A stretch of 64,000 nucleotides of DNA from Paracoccaceae bacterium (GCA_017510335.1 JAFWNM010000041.1:62001-126000), one strand, 5' to 3'; shown: positions 45,978-55,576, counted from the stretch's first letter. Notes: generated by a model from the letters alone, not told the origin. Program-made: numbers and translations.

Positions 45978-46634
45978 ATGGCGCCAGCGCTGGCCCGCAT
46001 TGCCGAACTGGCGCAGGCCCATGACCTTGCTGTTCTGGGAACAGTCCGGGGGCAGCGCGCCCTTTTGCCAAACGGTATCAAAACGCTGGTTCTGCTAGGG
46101 CCGGATGAACCGGGCTTCTGGAATGCCTTTTCGGCCAGCGCGGAATATCTGGATACAGCCGCCCACCCGATGGACCGCTGGTCGCAGCGCAATATTGACG
46201 CCATGGCGCTGGAACTGGGTGCGCGTGCCATTTACCCGTTTGATGCGCACCCGCCGCACCCGTTTTATAGCTGGGCCTTGGCGTCGGGGCGTGCATGGTC
46301 GTCGCCCGTGCAATTTCTGGTGCATGACATTGCCGGGCTATGGGTGTCGTTTCGCGGGGCGTTGGGTTTCGCGGCTGATATACCGGATGACATGCCCGGT
46401 GCCCCTGTCGGCCCCTGCACGGACTGCGCGCGCCCCTGTGCCACGGCGTGCCCTGTCGGGGCGCTGACACCCGCAGGATATGATTTGCCCGCCTGTCACG
46501 CGTTCCTGAACAGTGCAGATGGCCAACGCTGCATGACCGGGGGGTGCGCTGTGCGCGCGGCCTGCCCTGTTTCGCAGGGCTTCGGGCGTGTTCAGGAACA
46601 ATCTTCCTTCCACATGAGGCAGTTTCACCCATGA
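45978..46634 (+). CDS. QueG-like ferredoxin-domain protein
   Basis: 218 residues. The C-terminal half has cysteine clusters CTDCARPCATACPVGAL and GGCAVRAACPVSQ, arranged like the [4Fe-4S] sites of epoxyqueuosine reductase QueG, but the protein is far shorter than QueG (about 350-380) and lacks its cobalamin-binding region. So it is a ferredoxin-like protein of unknown role. It starts 3 bases after argB and overlaps the SixA-like gene by 4 bases. Confidence 0.8.
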   Translation: MAPALARIAELAQAHDLAVLGTVRGQRALLPNGIKTLVLLGPDEPGFWNAFSASAEYLDTAAHPMDRWSQRNIDAMALELGARAIYPFDAHPPHPFYSWALASGRAWSSPVQFLVHDIAGLWVSFRGALGFAADIPDDMPGAPVGPCTDCARPCATACPVGALTPAGYDLPACHAFLNSADGQRCMTGGCAVRAACPVSQGFGRVQEQSSFHMRQFHP

Positions 46635-47143
46635 CCCTGCGGCTGATTTTGACACGCCACGCGAAATCCGATTGGGACAATCCGTTGGATTCGGACCATG
46701 CGCGCCCATTGAACGCGCGGGGGCGGCGCGCGGCACCGGCAATCGGGCACTGGCTGTCGGACAACGGCTATCTGCCCCAAGAAGCGCTGGTTTCCGACGC
46801 AATGCGCACCCGGCAGACATGGGACTTGCTGCGCGCGCAATTCCCCGTATCGGTGCCTGTGCGGTTCGAGGCCGCACTTTACCATGCCGGGCCGGATGTC
46901 ATGTTGCATGTGCTGCGCAGTGCCAGCGCAGAGGCGGTCATGATGGTGGGCCATAACCCCGGCATTGCAGTGTTCGCGCGCATGGTGCTGGGCAGCGCGT
47001 TGACGCATCCTGAATTCGGCAGGTTTCCGACGTGTTCAACCCTTGTTGCGGAATTTGACGCGCCGGACTGGCGGTCGCTGCGCTATGGGACAGGGCGGGC
47101 GGTGGCGTTCATTGTGCCGCGCGATCTGGATCAGGCGGACTGA
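46631..47143 (+). CDS. SixA-like histidine phosphatase
   Basis: 170 residues from the ATG at 46631 (ATGA overlap with the upstream gene). The phosphohistidine motif is LILTRHAKSDWD, with the second histidine in MMVGHNPGI. Members of this small branch include SixA, which dephosphorylates phosphocarrier histidines. Here it may act on HPr-like or HPt-like partners; no phosphorelay gene is adjacent. Last gene of the block; its 3' end overlaps the ATP12 gene by 13 bases. Confidence 0.88.
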   Translation: MTLRLILTRHAKSDWDNPLDSDHARPLNARGRRAAPAIGHWLSDNGYLPQEALVSDAMRTRQTWDLLRAQFPVSVPVRFEAALYHAGPDVMLHVLRSASAEAVMMVGHNPGIAVFARMVLGSALTHPEFGRFPTCSTLVAEFDAPDWRSLRYGTGRAVAFIVPRDLDQAD

Positions 47144-47844
47144 AGCGCGAAATAGAACTGTGCCGCGTCCAGAAATGCCTTCTCGCGGCCGGCAGCCAGC
47201 GCTGAAGCTTCCTCATCCGCGCCCCATTGTTCGATTTGCCAGTCTTCGTCGACGCGCGAAGCTGCCCATAAATCTTGTGGTGTGGCGAACTGGTCCAGTG
47301 TGGCCAACCCTATGATCAGGGACCCGGACATTGACACCAGATCATGAAATGCGGTCAATTCAAAGGCGTTCAGCCGGTCAACATCGGCCCGCAAGCTTGA
47401 CAGCAACGCAGCCGGTTGGGGCGCGTGCATGACGCCAGTATATGTTAACGGCCGCATGCCATAGCGATGGGCGGCCCAGTCGATCAGTGGGTCCCAGACC
47501 TGCGCTTCGCGGTCGAGCAATTCCTTCGGGGCTTCGGCGCGGTAACACACCAGATCACTATCGCCATAGGCGGTTATAATCTCGGAGACTTCGGCCTTCT
47601 GGCCGCGCACCTTGTCGATGGCGGCATTGGCCGCGCGTGTGGCGGGCATGGTTTCGGGTTTGATAACATCGCCTTGGGCGCGCCATTCATTCGCAATCAT
47701 GTCCGCGATGGCGTGCGTGGGCACAAGCAACGGTGCCTTGGCTGGTGTTTTCAGCGAACGCCCGTCAAGGGTAACTGTAAACCCGTCATCGGCAGAAACG
47801 ACGTTTGCATCTGTCCAGAAGCGTTTCTTTACCCAACCGCTCAT
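47131..47844 (-). CDS. ATP12-family F1-ATPase assembly chaperone
   Basis: 237 residues from the ATG at 47844, after AGGGGG; an in-frame extension to 47943 overlaps the HAD gene. Family pattern WVKKRFWTDANV at the start, GRSLKTPAKAPLLVPTHAIA, and SDLVCYRAEAPKELLDRE. ATP12 homologues in alphaproteobacteria help fold the alpha subunit of F1. Last gene of the minus-strand cluster rluC-HAD-ATP12, with start overlapping the HAD stop by 4 bases. Confidence 0.9.
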   Translation of the reverse strand: MSGWVKKRFWTDANVVSADDGFTVTLDGRSLKTPAKAPLLVPTHAIADMIANEWRAQGDVIKPETMPATRAANAAIDKVRGQKAEVSEIITAYGDSDLVCYRAEAPKELLDREAQVWDPLIDWAAHRYGMRPLTYTGVMHAPQPAALLSSLRADVDRLNAFELTAFHDLVSMSGSLIIGLATLDQFATPQDLWAASRVDEDWQIEQWGADEEASALAAGREKAFLDAAQFYFALQSA

Positions 47845-48503
47845 GCTGCCCCCTTGGACCAAACCTGTGCCAGCGCCTGCGGCAGTGACAGAAAATCGTT
47901 CACGACATGCACCCCCAGTGCCGCCGGTGGATGATAGCCCCAACTGACACCCAGCCCATGCACGCCCGCTGCGCGCGCCATGTCCATGTCATAGGTCGTG
48001 TCGCCCACCATCACGGCGTTTTCGGGGGCAATGCCTGTTTCGCGCAGGCAGGCATGAATCATGGACGGATGGGGCTTGGACGGGTGGTCATCTGCCACCT
48101 GCAGCGTGGCAAAACGCCCCGCCCAGTCATGCGCGGCCACCAGATGGTCCAGCCCGCGCCGTGATTTTCCCGTCGCAATGCCAAGCACGACATCCTGACG
48201 CGCAGCAAGGGCGGCCAGTGTTTCTGCCGCGCCGGGATAAAGCGGGGACAAATCCTGCGCGCGCAATGTGGCGAAGGCGTCCTTATAGGCGACCACAAGC
48301 TGCGTCTGTGCCCCTGTGTCCAGATCAGGGGCAAGCCGCGCAACCGCCACAGGTAATGACAGGCCCACGATGGCCAGCACCTGTTCACGCGCGGGCACAT
48401 CCCGCCCTACGCTGCCAAAAGCCTGTGCCATGGCAGCCAGAATATGGCCCTGACTGTCCACCAACGTGCCATCCACGTCAAAAATAACAAGGCGCTGCGT
48501 CAT
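47841..48503 (-). CDS. HAD-IA phosphatase (phosphoglycolate-phosphatase-like)
   Basis: 220 residues. Nucleophile motif IFDVDGTLVDS, cap domain, SKPHPSMI lysine segment and the acidic VMVGDTTYDMDMARAAG motif IV. Nearest in form to Gph/PpaX-type phosphatases. The substrate is unproven. It is coupled to rluC (4-base overlap) and to ATP12 (4-base overlap). Confidence 0.9.
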   Translation of the reverse strand: MTQRLVIFDVDGTLVDSQGHILAAMAQAFGSVGRDVPAREQVLAIVGLSLPVAVARLAPDLDTGAQTQLVVAYKDAFATLRAQDLSPLYPGAAETLAALAARQDVVLGIATGKSRRGLDHLVAAHDWAGRFATLQVADDHPSKPHPSMIHACLRETGIAPENAVMVGDTTYDMDMARAAGVHGLGVSWGYHPPAALGVHVVNDFLSLPQALAQVWSKGAA

Positions 48504-49540
48504 GCATCATCCTCGAACGGGTTTGCGGGTACATCGCGCGGGTCCCAGCCAAACAGTTTCCAGCTTTGGGCCATATGGTCGGGCAGGGGGGCTGTCAGGT
48601 CCAGCATATTGCCGGTGACAGGGTGCATGATCCGCAGCGACCGCGCATGCAGATGCAGCTTGCGGCTGACCGATCCGCCAATACCAGCGCCCCAGCCATC
48701 GCCAAGATTTTCTTGCGCAGACCCGCCATATTTGCCATCACCCATGATCGGGTGGCCAATTTCGGCCATATGCGCGCGCAACTGGTGGGTGCGGCCTGTG
48801 ATGGGGGACAGCGCCATCCATGCCGCACGCCCTGCCAGCCGTTCCAGAACCGCGAATTCGGTCATGGCGCGTTTCGCGCCTTCGGTCTGGTCGACCTCGG
48901 CGGGGTGGATGCAGCGCATTTTTTCACCTGCGCCGCGCCCGCCGGTTTTCAGCAATCCGTAGCGGATGGTCCCTTTGCCCGGCTGGGGCACCCCTGCGAC
49001 CAGCGCCCAGTAAATCTTGCGGGCTTCGCGGTGGCGAAAGGCCTCGGCCAGTCGGCGGGCCACGCGCGGGGTGCGCGCCAGCAGCAGCACGCCGGATGTG
49101 TCCTTGTCCAGCCGGTGCACTAGAACGGGGCGTTCCTTGAACCCGAAGGTCAGCGCCTCGGTCAGCCCGTCCACATGGCGCGCGCCCTGCCCGCTGCCAC
49201 CCTGACTAGGCAGACCGGCGGGTTTGTTCAGCGCAATGATATGGGCATCTTTCCAGATGACCGCACGCTGGATCATTTCGGCATCGGTGGGCGATATGCC
49301 TGTTTTGGGTGTGGGCGGCGCAGGGGGCGTGTCGGGCAGGGGGGGGATGCGGACAGTCTGGCCCGCTTCCACACGGCTGGACGCCTTGACGCGCCCGCCA
49401 TCCACGCGGATTTCGCCCTTGCGACAGGCTTTTTCGATCAGGATCTGGGTGATTTGCGGAAATTGCCGCTTCAGCCAGCGGTCCAATCTTTGCCCGCCAT
49501 CATCTGGCCCAACCTGTCTTGTCTGAACTGCGCTCATCAT
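48500..49540 (-). CDS. rluC: RluC/RluD-family 23S rRNA pseudouridine synthase
   Basis: 346 residues. N-terminal S4-like RNA-binding domain (RLDRWLKRQFPQITQILIEK), then the catalytic domain with the aspartate in VHRLDKDTSGVLLLA and the conserved PITGRTHQLRAHMAEIGHP. It modifies uridines of 23S rRNA; RluC is favoured by position and S4 domain, RluD is the alternative. A second ATG at 49537 is equally possible. First gene of the rluC-HAD-ATP12 run. Confidence 0.88.
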   Translation of the reverse strand: MMSAVQTRQVGPDDGGQRLDRWLKRQFPQITQILIEKACRKGEIRVDGGRVKASSRVEAGQTVRIPPLPDTPPAPPTPKTGISPTDAEMIQRAVIWKDAHIIALNKPAGLPSQGGSGQGARHVDGLTEALTFGFKERPVLVHRLDKDTSGVLLLARTPRVARRLAEAFRHREARKIYWALVAGVPQPGKGTIRYGLLKTGGRGAGEKMRCIHPAEVDQTEGAKRAMTEFAVLERLAGRAAWMALSPITGRTHQLRAHMAEIGHPIMGDGKYGGSAQENLGDGWGAGIGGSVSRKLHLHARSLRIMHPVTGNMLDLTAPLPDHMAQSWKLFGWDPRDVPANPFEDDA

Positions 49541-49658
49541 CGGCCCCTTGGCTGTGTGGCCCTTCCTTTTCCTGCCTTTGTCCTATTGTCAACCGATAGC
49601 CCCATGGGCTGCGCCGCTTGGTAGGGGAACATGGCAAAACACACAGGGCGCGGGCTGC

Positions 49659-50969
49659 CTATTTCCCGCGTTTGGCACGCAGTTTGGTAAACCATGCTAC
49701 ACGTTTGGACAATTCGCGTTCGAAACCGCGTTCGGCGGGCTGATACAGGACGGGGCGTTTCACGTCTTCGGGGAAATAATCTTGGCCCGAAAATCCGTCC
49801 TCGGCGTCATGGTCATAGGCATACCCCTCGCCATAGCCTTGGTCCTTCATCAGCTTGGTGGGGGCGTTCAGAATGTGTTTGGGGGGCGGCTTGGACCCTG
49901 TCTTCTTGGCCAGCGCCAAGGCCCCTTTCCATGCGACATAGCCCGCATTCGATTTCGGCGCGAGCGCCAGATAGGTGACCGCCTGTGCCAAGGCCAGGTC
50001 CCCTTCCGGGCTGCCAAGGCGTTCATAGCTTTGCCAGGCTTCCAGACATATGGCTTGCGCTTGCGGGTCTGCAAGGCCGATATCTTCAACCGCCATGCGC
50101 GTCAGGCGGCGTGCCAGATAGCGCGGGTCCTCGCCGCCATCAATCATGCGCGCGAACCAGTATAATGCAGCATCCGGGTCGGACCCCCGCACAGATTTGT
50201 GCAAGGCCGAAATCAGGTTGTAATGCGCGTCTCCGCCTTTGTCGTATTGTGCCGCGCGGCGCATCAGGCGCTGGGACAGTGCATCTGTGTCCAGTTTGCC
50301 GGTGACCTTCCAGCCCGCTACCTGTTCAATCAGGTTCAGCAGGGCGCGGCCATCGCCATCAGCCATTTCCAGCAACGCTTCGCGCGCGGGGCCGGTCAGG
50401 GGCAGGGGGCGGGCCAGTTCCTGTTCTGCACGTTGGGCCAGCCGTTCAAGCGCTGCCAATGTCAGCCGTTCCAAAACAATGACCTGCGCGCGTGACAAAA
50501 GCGCCGCGTTCAGTTCAAATGACGGGTTTTCCGTCGTGGCACCCACCAATGTGATGGTGCCATCTTCCATATGGGGTAGAAAACTGTCTTGTTGGGATTT
50601 GTTGAAACGGTGGATTTCATCGACGAACAGCAAGGTGCCACGCCCGTTCTGGCGGCGCAGCCTGGCCTGTTCAAACACCTTGCGCAAATCCGGTACGCCA
50701 GTGAAAATGGCGCTGATCTGGATGAAATGCATGTCCGTCTGGTCTGCCAGCAGGCGCGCAATCGTGGTTTTGCCAACACCGGGCGGCCCCCATAACACCA
50801 ACGACGCCAGATGGCCGCTGGCCAGCATTGCACCTAACGGGCCACCTGCGCCCAATGCCTTGTCCTGGCCTATCACCTCGTCCAGATGGGCAGGCCGCAA
50901 CAGGTCCGCCAAGGGGCGGTTCGCGCTTGGGTGTGCGGTCTGGTGCGATTGGTCAAACAGGTCAGGCAT
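49659..50969 (-). CDS. rarA: Replication-associated recombination protein RarA (MgsA)
   Basis: 436-residue AAA+ ATPase. Walker A in GPPGVGKTTIARLLA, Walker B/sensor in LLFVDEIHRFNKSQQD. The C-terminal oligomerisation domain includes GSDPDAALYWFARMIDGGEDP and PKSNAGYVAWKGALA. It acts at stalled replication forks. It lies between the Do-like protease and rluC, separated from rluC by 118 bases that hold no gene. Confidence 0.95.
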   Translation of the reverse strand: MPDLFDQSHQTAHPSANRPLADLLRPAHLDEVIGQDKALGAGGPLGAMLASGHLASLVLWGPPGVGKTTIARLLADQTDMHFIQISAIFTGVPDLRKVFEQARLRRQNGRGTLLFVDEIHRFNKSQQDSFLPHMEDGTITLVGATTENPSFELNAALLSRAQVIVLERLTLAALERLAQRAEQELARPLPLTGPAREALLEMADGDGRALLNLIEQVAGWKVTGKLDTDALSQRLMRRAAQYDKGGDAHYNLISALHKSVRGSDPDAALYWFARMIDGGEDPRYLARRLTRMAVEDIGLADPQAQAICLEAWQSYERLGSPEGDLALAQAVTYLALAPKSNAGYVAWKGALALAKKTGSKPPPKHILNAPTKLMKDQGYGEGYAYDHDAEDGFSGQDYFPEDVKRPVLYQPAERGFERELSKRVAWFTKLRAKRGK

Positions 50970-51017
50970 GGAAGCAGGCTACGCCCATGCACGCGTCAGG
51001 AAAAGCGCGAAATCCTG

Positions 51018-52403
51018 TCATATCCGGAAACGCAGCGAAACGCGCCGCCCATCACGCAGAATGTCCAGATGCCAGTTGCGCGATTGGCTGGCGCCAAGGC
51101 GTAGAACGTCATCCGTGGTTGTCACACGTTCGCCGTTGATGGCCAGCAAAATGTCGCCTGCGCGCAATCCGGTGCGGGCAGCAAAATCCTGAACACTTGT
51201 GGCAAGCACGCCTTGCGCACTGGGCGGCAAGTTGAATTCAGCAATAACCGCGGGGTTGATGCGCGCAACAGACAAGCCGCGCAGCGCGGAGCGCCCGTCG
51301 ATGCTGCGGGCCTGACGGTCGGGCCTTTCGGGCGGGGCAATCAGGTCGATTTGCGCCTGGCGCATATCCTCGGCGCGCCGGTAGACCAGCGCAGAGGTTG
51401 ATCCAATACCCCGACTGGCCAGCCGGAACATCATTTCCGGGGCAGAGTTGACCACCGCGCCGTCCACGCTCAGGATAATATCACCAGGTTGCAGCCCGGC
51501 CTCGGCCAAGGGGCTTTCGGGGTGCAGTTCCAGCAAGATAACGCCTTCGGGAATGCGCTGGTCAACCGCTTCGGCCAGTGTCGCGTCAACCGCTTGCGCA
51601 GTTACCCCCGCCCAAGGACGCTGGAACCGTGTTTGCCCGTCGCGCGCTTGCGCCACCACCTGCGCCACCAGATTGGCGGGTATTGCAAAACCTATGCCAT
51701 GTGACGCGCCCGAGCGGGTTATGATGGCCGTGTTCACGCCCACAAGCCGCCCTTGCATGTCCACCAGCGCGCCGCCGGAATTGCCGGGGTTGATGGGGGC
51801 ATCGGTCTGTATGAAATAGCCGCGACCAGACCCTACCGCGATACCCGACCGCGCAAGGCCGGATATGATACCGCTGGACACAGTTTGCCCCACACCGAAC
51901 GGGTTGCCGATGGCCAGCACCAGTTCGCCCACTTCCACCTGATCGGAATCGGCAAAATCCAGAACCGACAAATCGGTGGCATTGCGCAGCTTCAGAACGG
52001 CAAGGTCACTTTCTTCATCGGTCAGAATAATATCGGCGTCATATTCGCGCCGGTCATTCAGAACGACACGAATTTCGGTAGCGTTGCCCACCACATGGAA
52101 GTTTGACACGACGATGCCATCGTCAGACACGATGACCCCGGAACCCAGCGAATCTTGCACACGCGGGGTGACCTGCCCGAAATTGCGGAACAAATCCCCG
52201 AAAAACGGATCATCTGCGAAGGGGCTTTGGCGTTGGGCAACAATGCGCTGGGCATAGATATTGACAACGGCAGGGGCAGCCTGGCGCACAACAGGTGCGA
52301 AGCTCAATTGCACCTGCGCCAGATTTTCGGGCACGGTTTGTGAAGATGCCGCAGCGGGAAATATTGCTGCGCAGACCATTGCAAGCACGATTCCAAAGCG
52401 CAT
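51018..52403 (-). CDS. Do-like periplasmic serine protease (DegQ/DegP family)
   Basis: 461 residues from the ATG at 52403, with AAGGAA upstream and followed by a signal peptide (VLAMVCAAIFPAAASSQ); an in-frame extension to 52511 runs into the terminator. Catalytic triad: His in SNFHVVGN, Asp in EESDLAVL, Ser in NPGNSGGAL. Two PDZ domains fill the C-terminal half. A quality-control protease/chaperone of the envelope. Located between rplQ and rarA, on the same strand, as in related genomes. Confidence 0.92.
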   Translation of the reverse strand: MRFGIVLAMVCAAIFPAAASSQTVPENLAQVQLSFAPVVRQAAPAVVNIYAQRIVAQRQSPFADDPFFGDLFRNFGQVTPRVQDSLGSGVIVSDDGIVVSNFHVVGNATEIRVVLNDRREYDADIILTDEESDLAVLKLRNATDLSVLDFADSDQVEVGELVLAIGNPFGVGQTVSSGIISGLARSGIAVGSGRGYFIQTDAPINPGNSGGALVDMQGRLVGVNTAIITRSGASHGIGFAIPANLVAQVVAQARDGQTRFQRPWAGVTAQAVDATLAEAVDQRIPEGVILLELHPESPLAEAGLQPGDIILSVDGAVVNSAPEMMFRLASRGIGSTSALVYRRAEDMRQAQIDLIAPPERPDRQARSIDGRSALRGLSVARINPAVIAEFNLPPSAQGVLATSVQDFAARTGLRAGDILLAINGERVTTTDDVLRLGASQSRNWHLDILRDGRRVSLRFRI

Positions 52404-52471
52404 CTGGCGCGTTCCTTTCTGTGATCCCACATGCGGAAGATATAGGAAGCCATGGGCGCCAAATTCAACGC

Positions 52472-52501
52472 AAAAAGCCCGCACATGGGGTGCGGGCTTT
52501 T
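52472..52501 (-). terminator. Rho-independent terminator after rplQ
   Basis: On the minus strand a GC stem, AAGCCCGCAC with GTGCGGGCTT, around a short loop, followed by TTTTT. It lies 30-60 bases past the rplQ stop and ends the ribosomal-protein/rpoA transcript. A shorter A/T edge on the other side makes it partly bidirectional. Confidence 0.88.
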
Positions 52502-52532
52502 GTGTCAACAAGCGATACGCGGTTGCGTTTGC

Positions 52533-52952
52533 TTATTCTTCGGTCGCGTCCTCGGCTTCCAGGCGGGCCAGATCGGCAGCACCTTTGGCGGATACGTCAC
52601 GTTCCACGAATTCGATGATCGCCATGGGCGCCATGTCGCCATAGCGGAAACCGGCCTTCATGATGCGGATATAGCCGCCCTGACGGTCCTTGTAACGCGG
52701 GCCCAGAATGTCGAACAGTTTGGCGACATCCTTGTCCTGTTTCAGTTGCGCAGCCGCTTGACGGCGGGCATGCAGATCACCGCGCTTGGCCAGGGTGATC
52801 AGCTTCTCCACGATGGGGCGCAGTTCCTTGGCTTTGGGCAGGGTGGTCTTGATCTGTTCATGTTCGATCAGCGAACCGGCCATGTTGGAAAAAAGCGCCT
52901 TGCGGTGCTCATGGGTGCGGTTCAGGCGGCGGTAGCCTCTGGCGTGACGCAT
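52533..52952 (-). CDS. rplQ: 50S ribosomal protein L17
   Basis: 139 residues. Starts [20 protein letters not shown], the invariant L17 N-terminus; later [20 protein letters not shown] short acidic alphaproteobacterial tail (EAEDATEE) follows. AAAGGAGAT precedes the ATG. Last gene of the operon, after rpoA with a 157-base gap that holds nothing recognisable. Confidence 0.98.
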   Translation of the reverse strand: MRHARGYRRLNRTHEHRKALFSNMAGSLIEHEQIKTTLPKAKELRPIVEKLITLAKRGDLHARRQAAAQLKQDKDVAKLFDILGPRYKDRQGGYIRIMKAGFRYGDMAPMAIIEFVERDVSAKGAADLARLEAEDATEE

Positions 52953-53109
52953 GTGATATCTCCTTTAACGTCGTCTTTTTGCTTTGTCCGGCTGTGGATT
53001 GCGTGACCACAACTCTCCTTGGGGCAGGTGCCCGGGGTGCGGGGGCGCGCCTGAACGCGCCCTGCATTTCGTTAGGTGGGCGGGGCAGTGGTTCGCGCCC
53101 CGCGACCTG

Positions 53110-54126
53110 TCAGAACTGGTCTTCAAACCGTTTGGCCAGCTCGTCAATATTCTCAGGCGGCCATTCTTCCACATCCATACCCAGATGCAGGCCCATGCCC
53201 GACAGAACTTCCTTGATTTCGTTCAGCGACTTGCGCCCGAAATTCGGGGTGCGCAGCATCTCTGCCTCGGTTTTCTGGATCAGATCGCCAATATACACGA
53301 TATTGTCGTTCTTCAGGCAGTTTGCCGAACGCACCGACAGTTCCAGCTCGTCCACTTTCTTCAGCAGAAGCGGGTTGAATTCCAGACCGTCATCGGCATC
53401 TTTTGCACCAGCGGCTTCGGGTTCGTCGAAGTTGACGAAGACCTGAAGCTGGTCTTGCAGAATGCGCGCGGCATAGGCCACGGCATCTTCTGGTGTGACC
53501 GACCCGTCGGTTTCGATTTTCATGGTCAGTTTGTCATAGTCCAGGACCTGCCCTTCACGGGTGGGCTGAACTTCATAGCTGACCTTGCGCACCGGCGAGA
53601 AGATGGCGTCGATCGGAATAAGGCCGATGGGCGCATCTTCGGGGCGGTTCTTGTCGGCCGAGACATAGCCTTTGCCTGTGTTGATGGTCAGTTCCATGTA
53701 GACGGACGCGCCATCATCAAGGTGGCAAATGACCAGATCCTTGTTCAGAACCTCGATCCCGGCGCTTGTGGTGATTTCGCCTGCAGTCACAACGCCCGGA
53801 CCCTGTGCCGACAAGGACACACGTTTTGGCCCTTCGACATCCATGCGCAATGCAACGCTTTTCAGGTTCAGCACAATGTCGGTCACATCTTCGCGCACGC
53901 CAGGCACGGAAGAAAATTCGTGAAGCACATTGTCGATCTGAACTGATGTAATTGCGGCACCTTGCAGGGACGACATCAGCACACGGCGCAACGCATTGCC
54001 CAGTGTCAGGCCGAAGCCGCGCTCCAGCGGTTCTGCAGTGACAGTTGCGATGCGGTTCACATCAGCACCCTGTTTGATGTCAAGCTGAGCAGGCTTGATA
54101 AGTTCTTGCCAATTTTTATGGATCAT
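53110..54126 (-). CDS. rpoA: RNA polymerase alpha subunit
   Basis: 338 residues from the ATG at 54126 with GGAGG upstream; the in-frame extension to 54168 is not needed. N-terminal dimerisation domain with [20 protein letters not shown], flexible linker near residue 235-250 ([10 protein letters not shown]), and C-terminal domain with [19 protein letters not shown] that contacts UP elements and activators. The operon position (rpsK-rpoA-rplQ) is universal in this group. Confidence 0.98.
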   Translation of the reverse strand: MIHKNWQELIKPAQLDIKQGADVNRIATVTAEPLERGFGLTLGNALRRVLMSSLQGAAITSVQIDNVLHEFSSVPGVREDVTDIVLNLKSVALRMDVEGPKRVSLSAQGPGVVTAGEITTSAGIEVLNKDLVICHLDDGASVYMELTINTGKGYVSADKNRPEDAPIGLIPIDAIFSPVRKVSYEVQPTREGQVLDYDKLTMKIETDGSVTPEDAVAYAARILQDQLQVFVNFDEPEAAGAKDADDGLEFNPLLLKKVDELELSVRSANCLKNDNIVYIGDLIQKTEAEMLRTPNFGRKSLNEIKEVLSGMGLHLGMDVEEWPPENIDELAKRFEDQF

Positions 54127-54197
54127 GGTCGCCTCCATTCCTGTCGCATTGCCATGACCCAGCAACACAACGCCCGAGGATCTAGAATGACGTAATC

Positions 54198-54221
54198 GGG
54201 CCGCGCGGATGCGCGCAGCCC
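54198..54221 (-). promoter_or_regulatory. Stem-loop between rpsK and rpoA
   Basis: Ten-base-pair stem with one U-G wobble in the transcript, GGGCTGCGCG and CGCGCGGCCC, around a 4-base loop. There is no T-run, so it is more likely an RNA-processing or attenuation element than a terminator. Function inferred. Confidence 0.45.
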
Positions 54222-54240
54222 GACCTTGAAATCGTATAAA

Positions 54241-54630
54241 TCAGACGCGACGGCGCTTCGGTGGGCGGCAGCCGTTATGTGCCATTGGCGTAACATCGCG
54301 GATCGACGTGATGTTGAAACCGGCAGCGGCCAGCGCGCGCAGTGCCGATTCCCGGCCTGAACCGGGGCCTTGCACTTCGACTTCCAGCGTTTTGACACCA
54401 TGTTCCTGGGCTTTCTTGCCTGCATCTTCTGCGGCCAGCTGTGCGGCATAAGGTGTCGATTTGCGCGACCCCTTGAAGCCCATCGTGCCAGCAGACGACC
54501 AGGAAATCGCGTTCCCTTGAACGTCGGAAATCAGGATTTTGGTGTTGTTGAAGCTGGAATTCACATGTGCGACACCAGCAGCAATATTCTTACGGACCTT
54601 GCGTTTAACGCGGGTTTTATCACGAGCCAT
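54241..54630 (-). CDS. rpsK: 30S ribosomal protein S11
   Basis: 129 residues. S11 landmarks [20 protein letters not shown] and the C-terminal [23 protein letters not shown] precedes the ATG. Between rpsM (15 bases) and rpoA. Confidence 0.98.
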   Translation of the reverse strand: MARDKTRVKRKVRKNIAAGVAHVNSSFNNTKILISDVQGNAISWSSAGTMGFKGSRKSTPYAAQLAAEDAGKKAQEHGVKTLEVEVQGPGSGRESALRALAAAGFNITSIRDVTPMAHNGCRPPKRRRV

Positions 54631-54645
54631 TTCTGAACCCTCCCC

Positions 54646-55014
54646 TTATTTCTTCTTGCCGGCAATGGCTTTTGCCGGACCTTTGCGCGTGCGCGCATTG
54701 GTATGCGTGCGCTGGCCGCGCACAGGGAGGTTGCGACGATGGCGCAGACCACGATAAGAACCGATATCCATCATACGCTTGATGTTCATCTGAACTTCGC
54801 GGCGCAGGTCACCTTCTACGGTGAAGTTTGCGTCAATGTACTCACGAATCGCCAGCACTTCGGCATCTGACAATTCATTGATACGACGGGTAACGTCGAT
54901 ATTGACGGATTCACAGATCTGATGCGCGAATTTCGAACCGATACCATGAATGTAGGTCAGTGCGATGGGGACGCGCTTCCCCGTCGGGATGTTTACGCCA
55001 GCAATACGTGCCAC
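54646..55014 (-). CDS. rpsM: 30S ribosomal protein S13
   Basis: 122 residues from a GTG at 55014, with AAGGAAG upstream. S13 landmarks [20 protein letters not shown] and [20 protein letters not shown], then a lysine-rich tail. The gene follows a gap of 186 bases that carries a candidate promoter and a stem-loop, so rpsM to rplQ may be a sub-operon. Confidence 0.97.
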   Translation of the reverse strand: MARIAGVNIPTGKRVPIALTYIHGIGSKFAHQICESVNIDVTRRINELSDAEVLAIREYIDANFTVEGDLRREVQMNIKRMMDIGSYRGLRHRRNLPVRGQRTHTNARTRKGPAKAIAGKKK

Positions 55015-55101
55015 GCGGGTCTTCCTTTCGTTGCGGTTCCGTAGTCCCAGAACCTTTTTTCACAACACGGGGGCATTGCCCGCGTGCATTCCAAACAAAG
55101 C

Positions 55102-55122
55102 CGCGCCCCAAGGCAGGGCGCG
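55102..55122 (-). promoter_or_regulatory. Stem-loop in the rpsM leader
   Basis: Seven-base-pair stem CGCGCCC/GGGCGCG with a 7-base loop, followed on the minus strand by GGCTTTGTTTGG. It is about 20 bases past the start predicted from the upstream promoter and could be an attenuator or the end signal of the small membrane-protein gene. Confidence 0.4.
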
Positions 55123-55141
55123 ATTCTGTGTATGAGTGTGT

Positions 55142-55170
55142 CGCCTATGCGGTTTCACTGCAAAGGTCAA
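55142..55170 (-). promoter_or_regulatory. Candidate internal promoter of rpsM
   Basis: On the minus strand, TTGACC (55165-55170), 17-base spacer, TAGGCG (55142-55147), about 130 bases upstream of the rpsM GTG and just past the stop of the small membrane-protein gene. Confidence 0.45.
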
Positions 55171-55200
55171 GGGCAAGCGTCACTGCGCCGCATACACGCG

Positions 55201-55533
55201 TTAAAGTGGTATTGTCCGGGTGGCGTTCATCAGGCGTTTCATCACCGATTGCCAATAAATCAAATAGGCCAGACCAAGGGTAAGAATGGTCAGAATAAAC
55301 CACAGCAGCGCGTGGCCGAGAATGTCGGTAAACCCGACTTCGACAGCCAACTGGCCAATTTTGCGACCTTCGCTGTCCAGAACATATGTCCGGTTGATCG
55401 GCGCTTTCAGAAAGTAGTAGGGCAGCACAAACAGTGCCAAACCCAGGGTTACTACAGTCAGCAACACCCATATCACCAACTGGCCCACGGCCTCGCCCAC
55501 TGAAAATTCACATTTATAGGTCTGAGTATGCAT
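55201..55533 (-). CDS. Small membrane protein of unknown function between adk and rpsM
   Basis: 110 residues from the ATG at 55533; a longer frame runs back into adk. Two strong membrane helices (VIWVLLTVVTLGLALFVLPY and ALLWFILTILTLGLAYLIYW) separated by a polar stretch with NRTYVLDSEGRKIGQL. The two halves look alike (TLGLALFVLPYYF versus TLGLAYLIYWQSV), suggesting a small internal duplication. It resembles two-helix DUF families (possibly DUF6693-type), but I cannot assign it. The ribosome-binding site is weak. It sits 43 bases after adk on the operon strand. Confidence 0.65.
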   Translation of the reverse strand: MHTQTYKCEFSVGEAVGQLVIWVLLTVVTLGLALFVLPYYFLKAPINRTYVLDSEGRKIGQLAVEVGFTDILGHALLWFILTILTLGLAYLIYWQSVMKRLMNATRTIPL

Positions 55534-55576
55534 CAGGTGCCATGAAAAAGAAGCAGGGGCCGCGACCCCTGCGTGA

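Noticed and set aside
49541-49658. Looked for crcB between rarA and rluC, where I expect it in relatives
   Set aside because: The 118-base gap is too small and shows no coding; its absence may be lineage variation and my recollection of synteny cannot be verified here.
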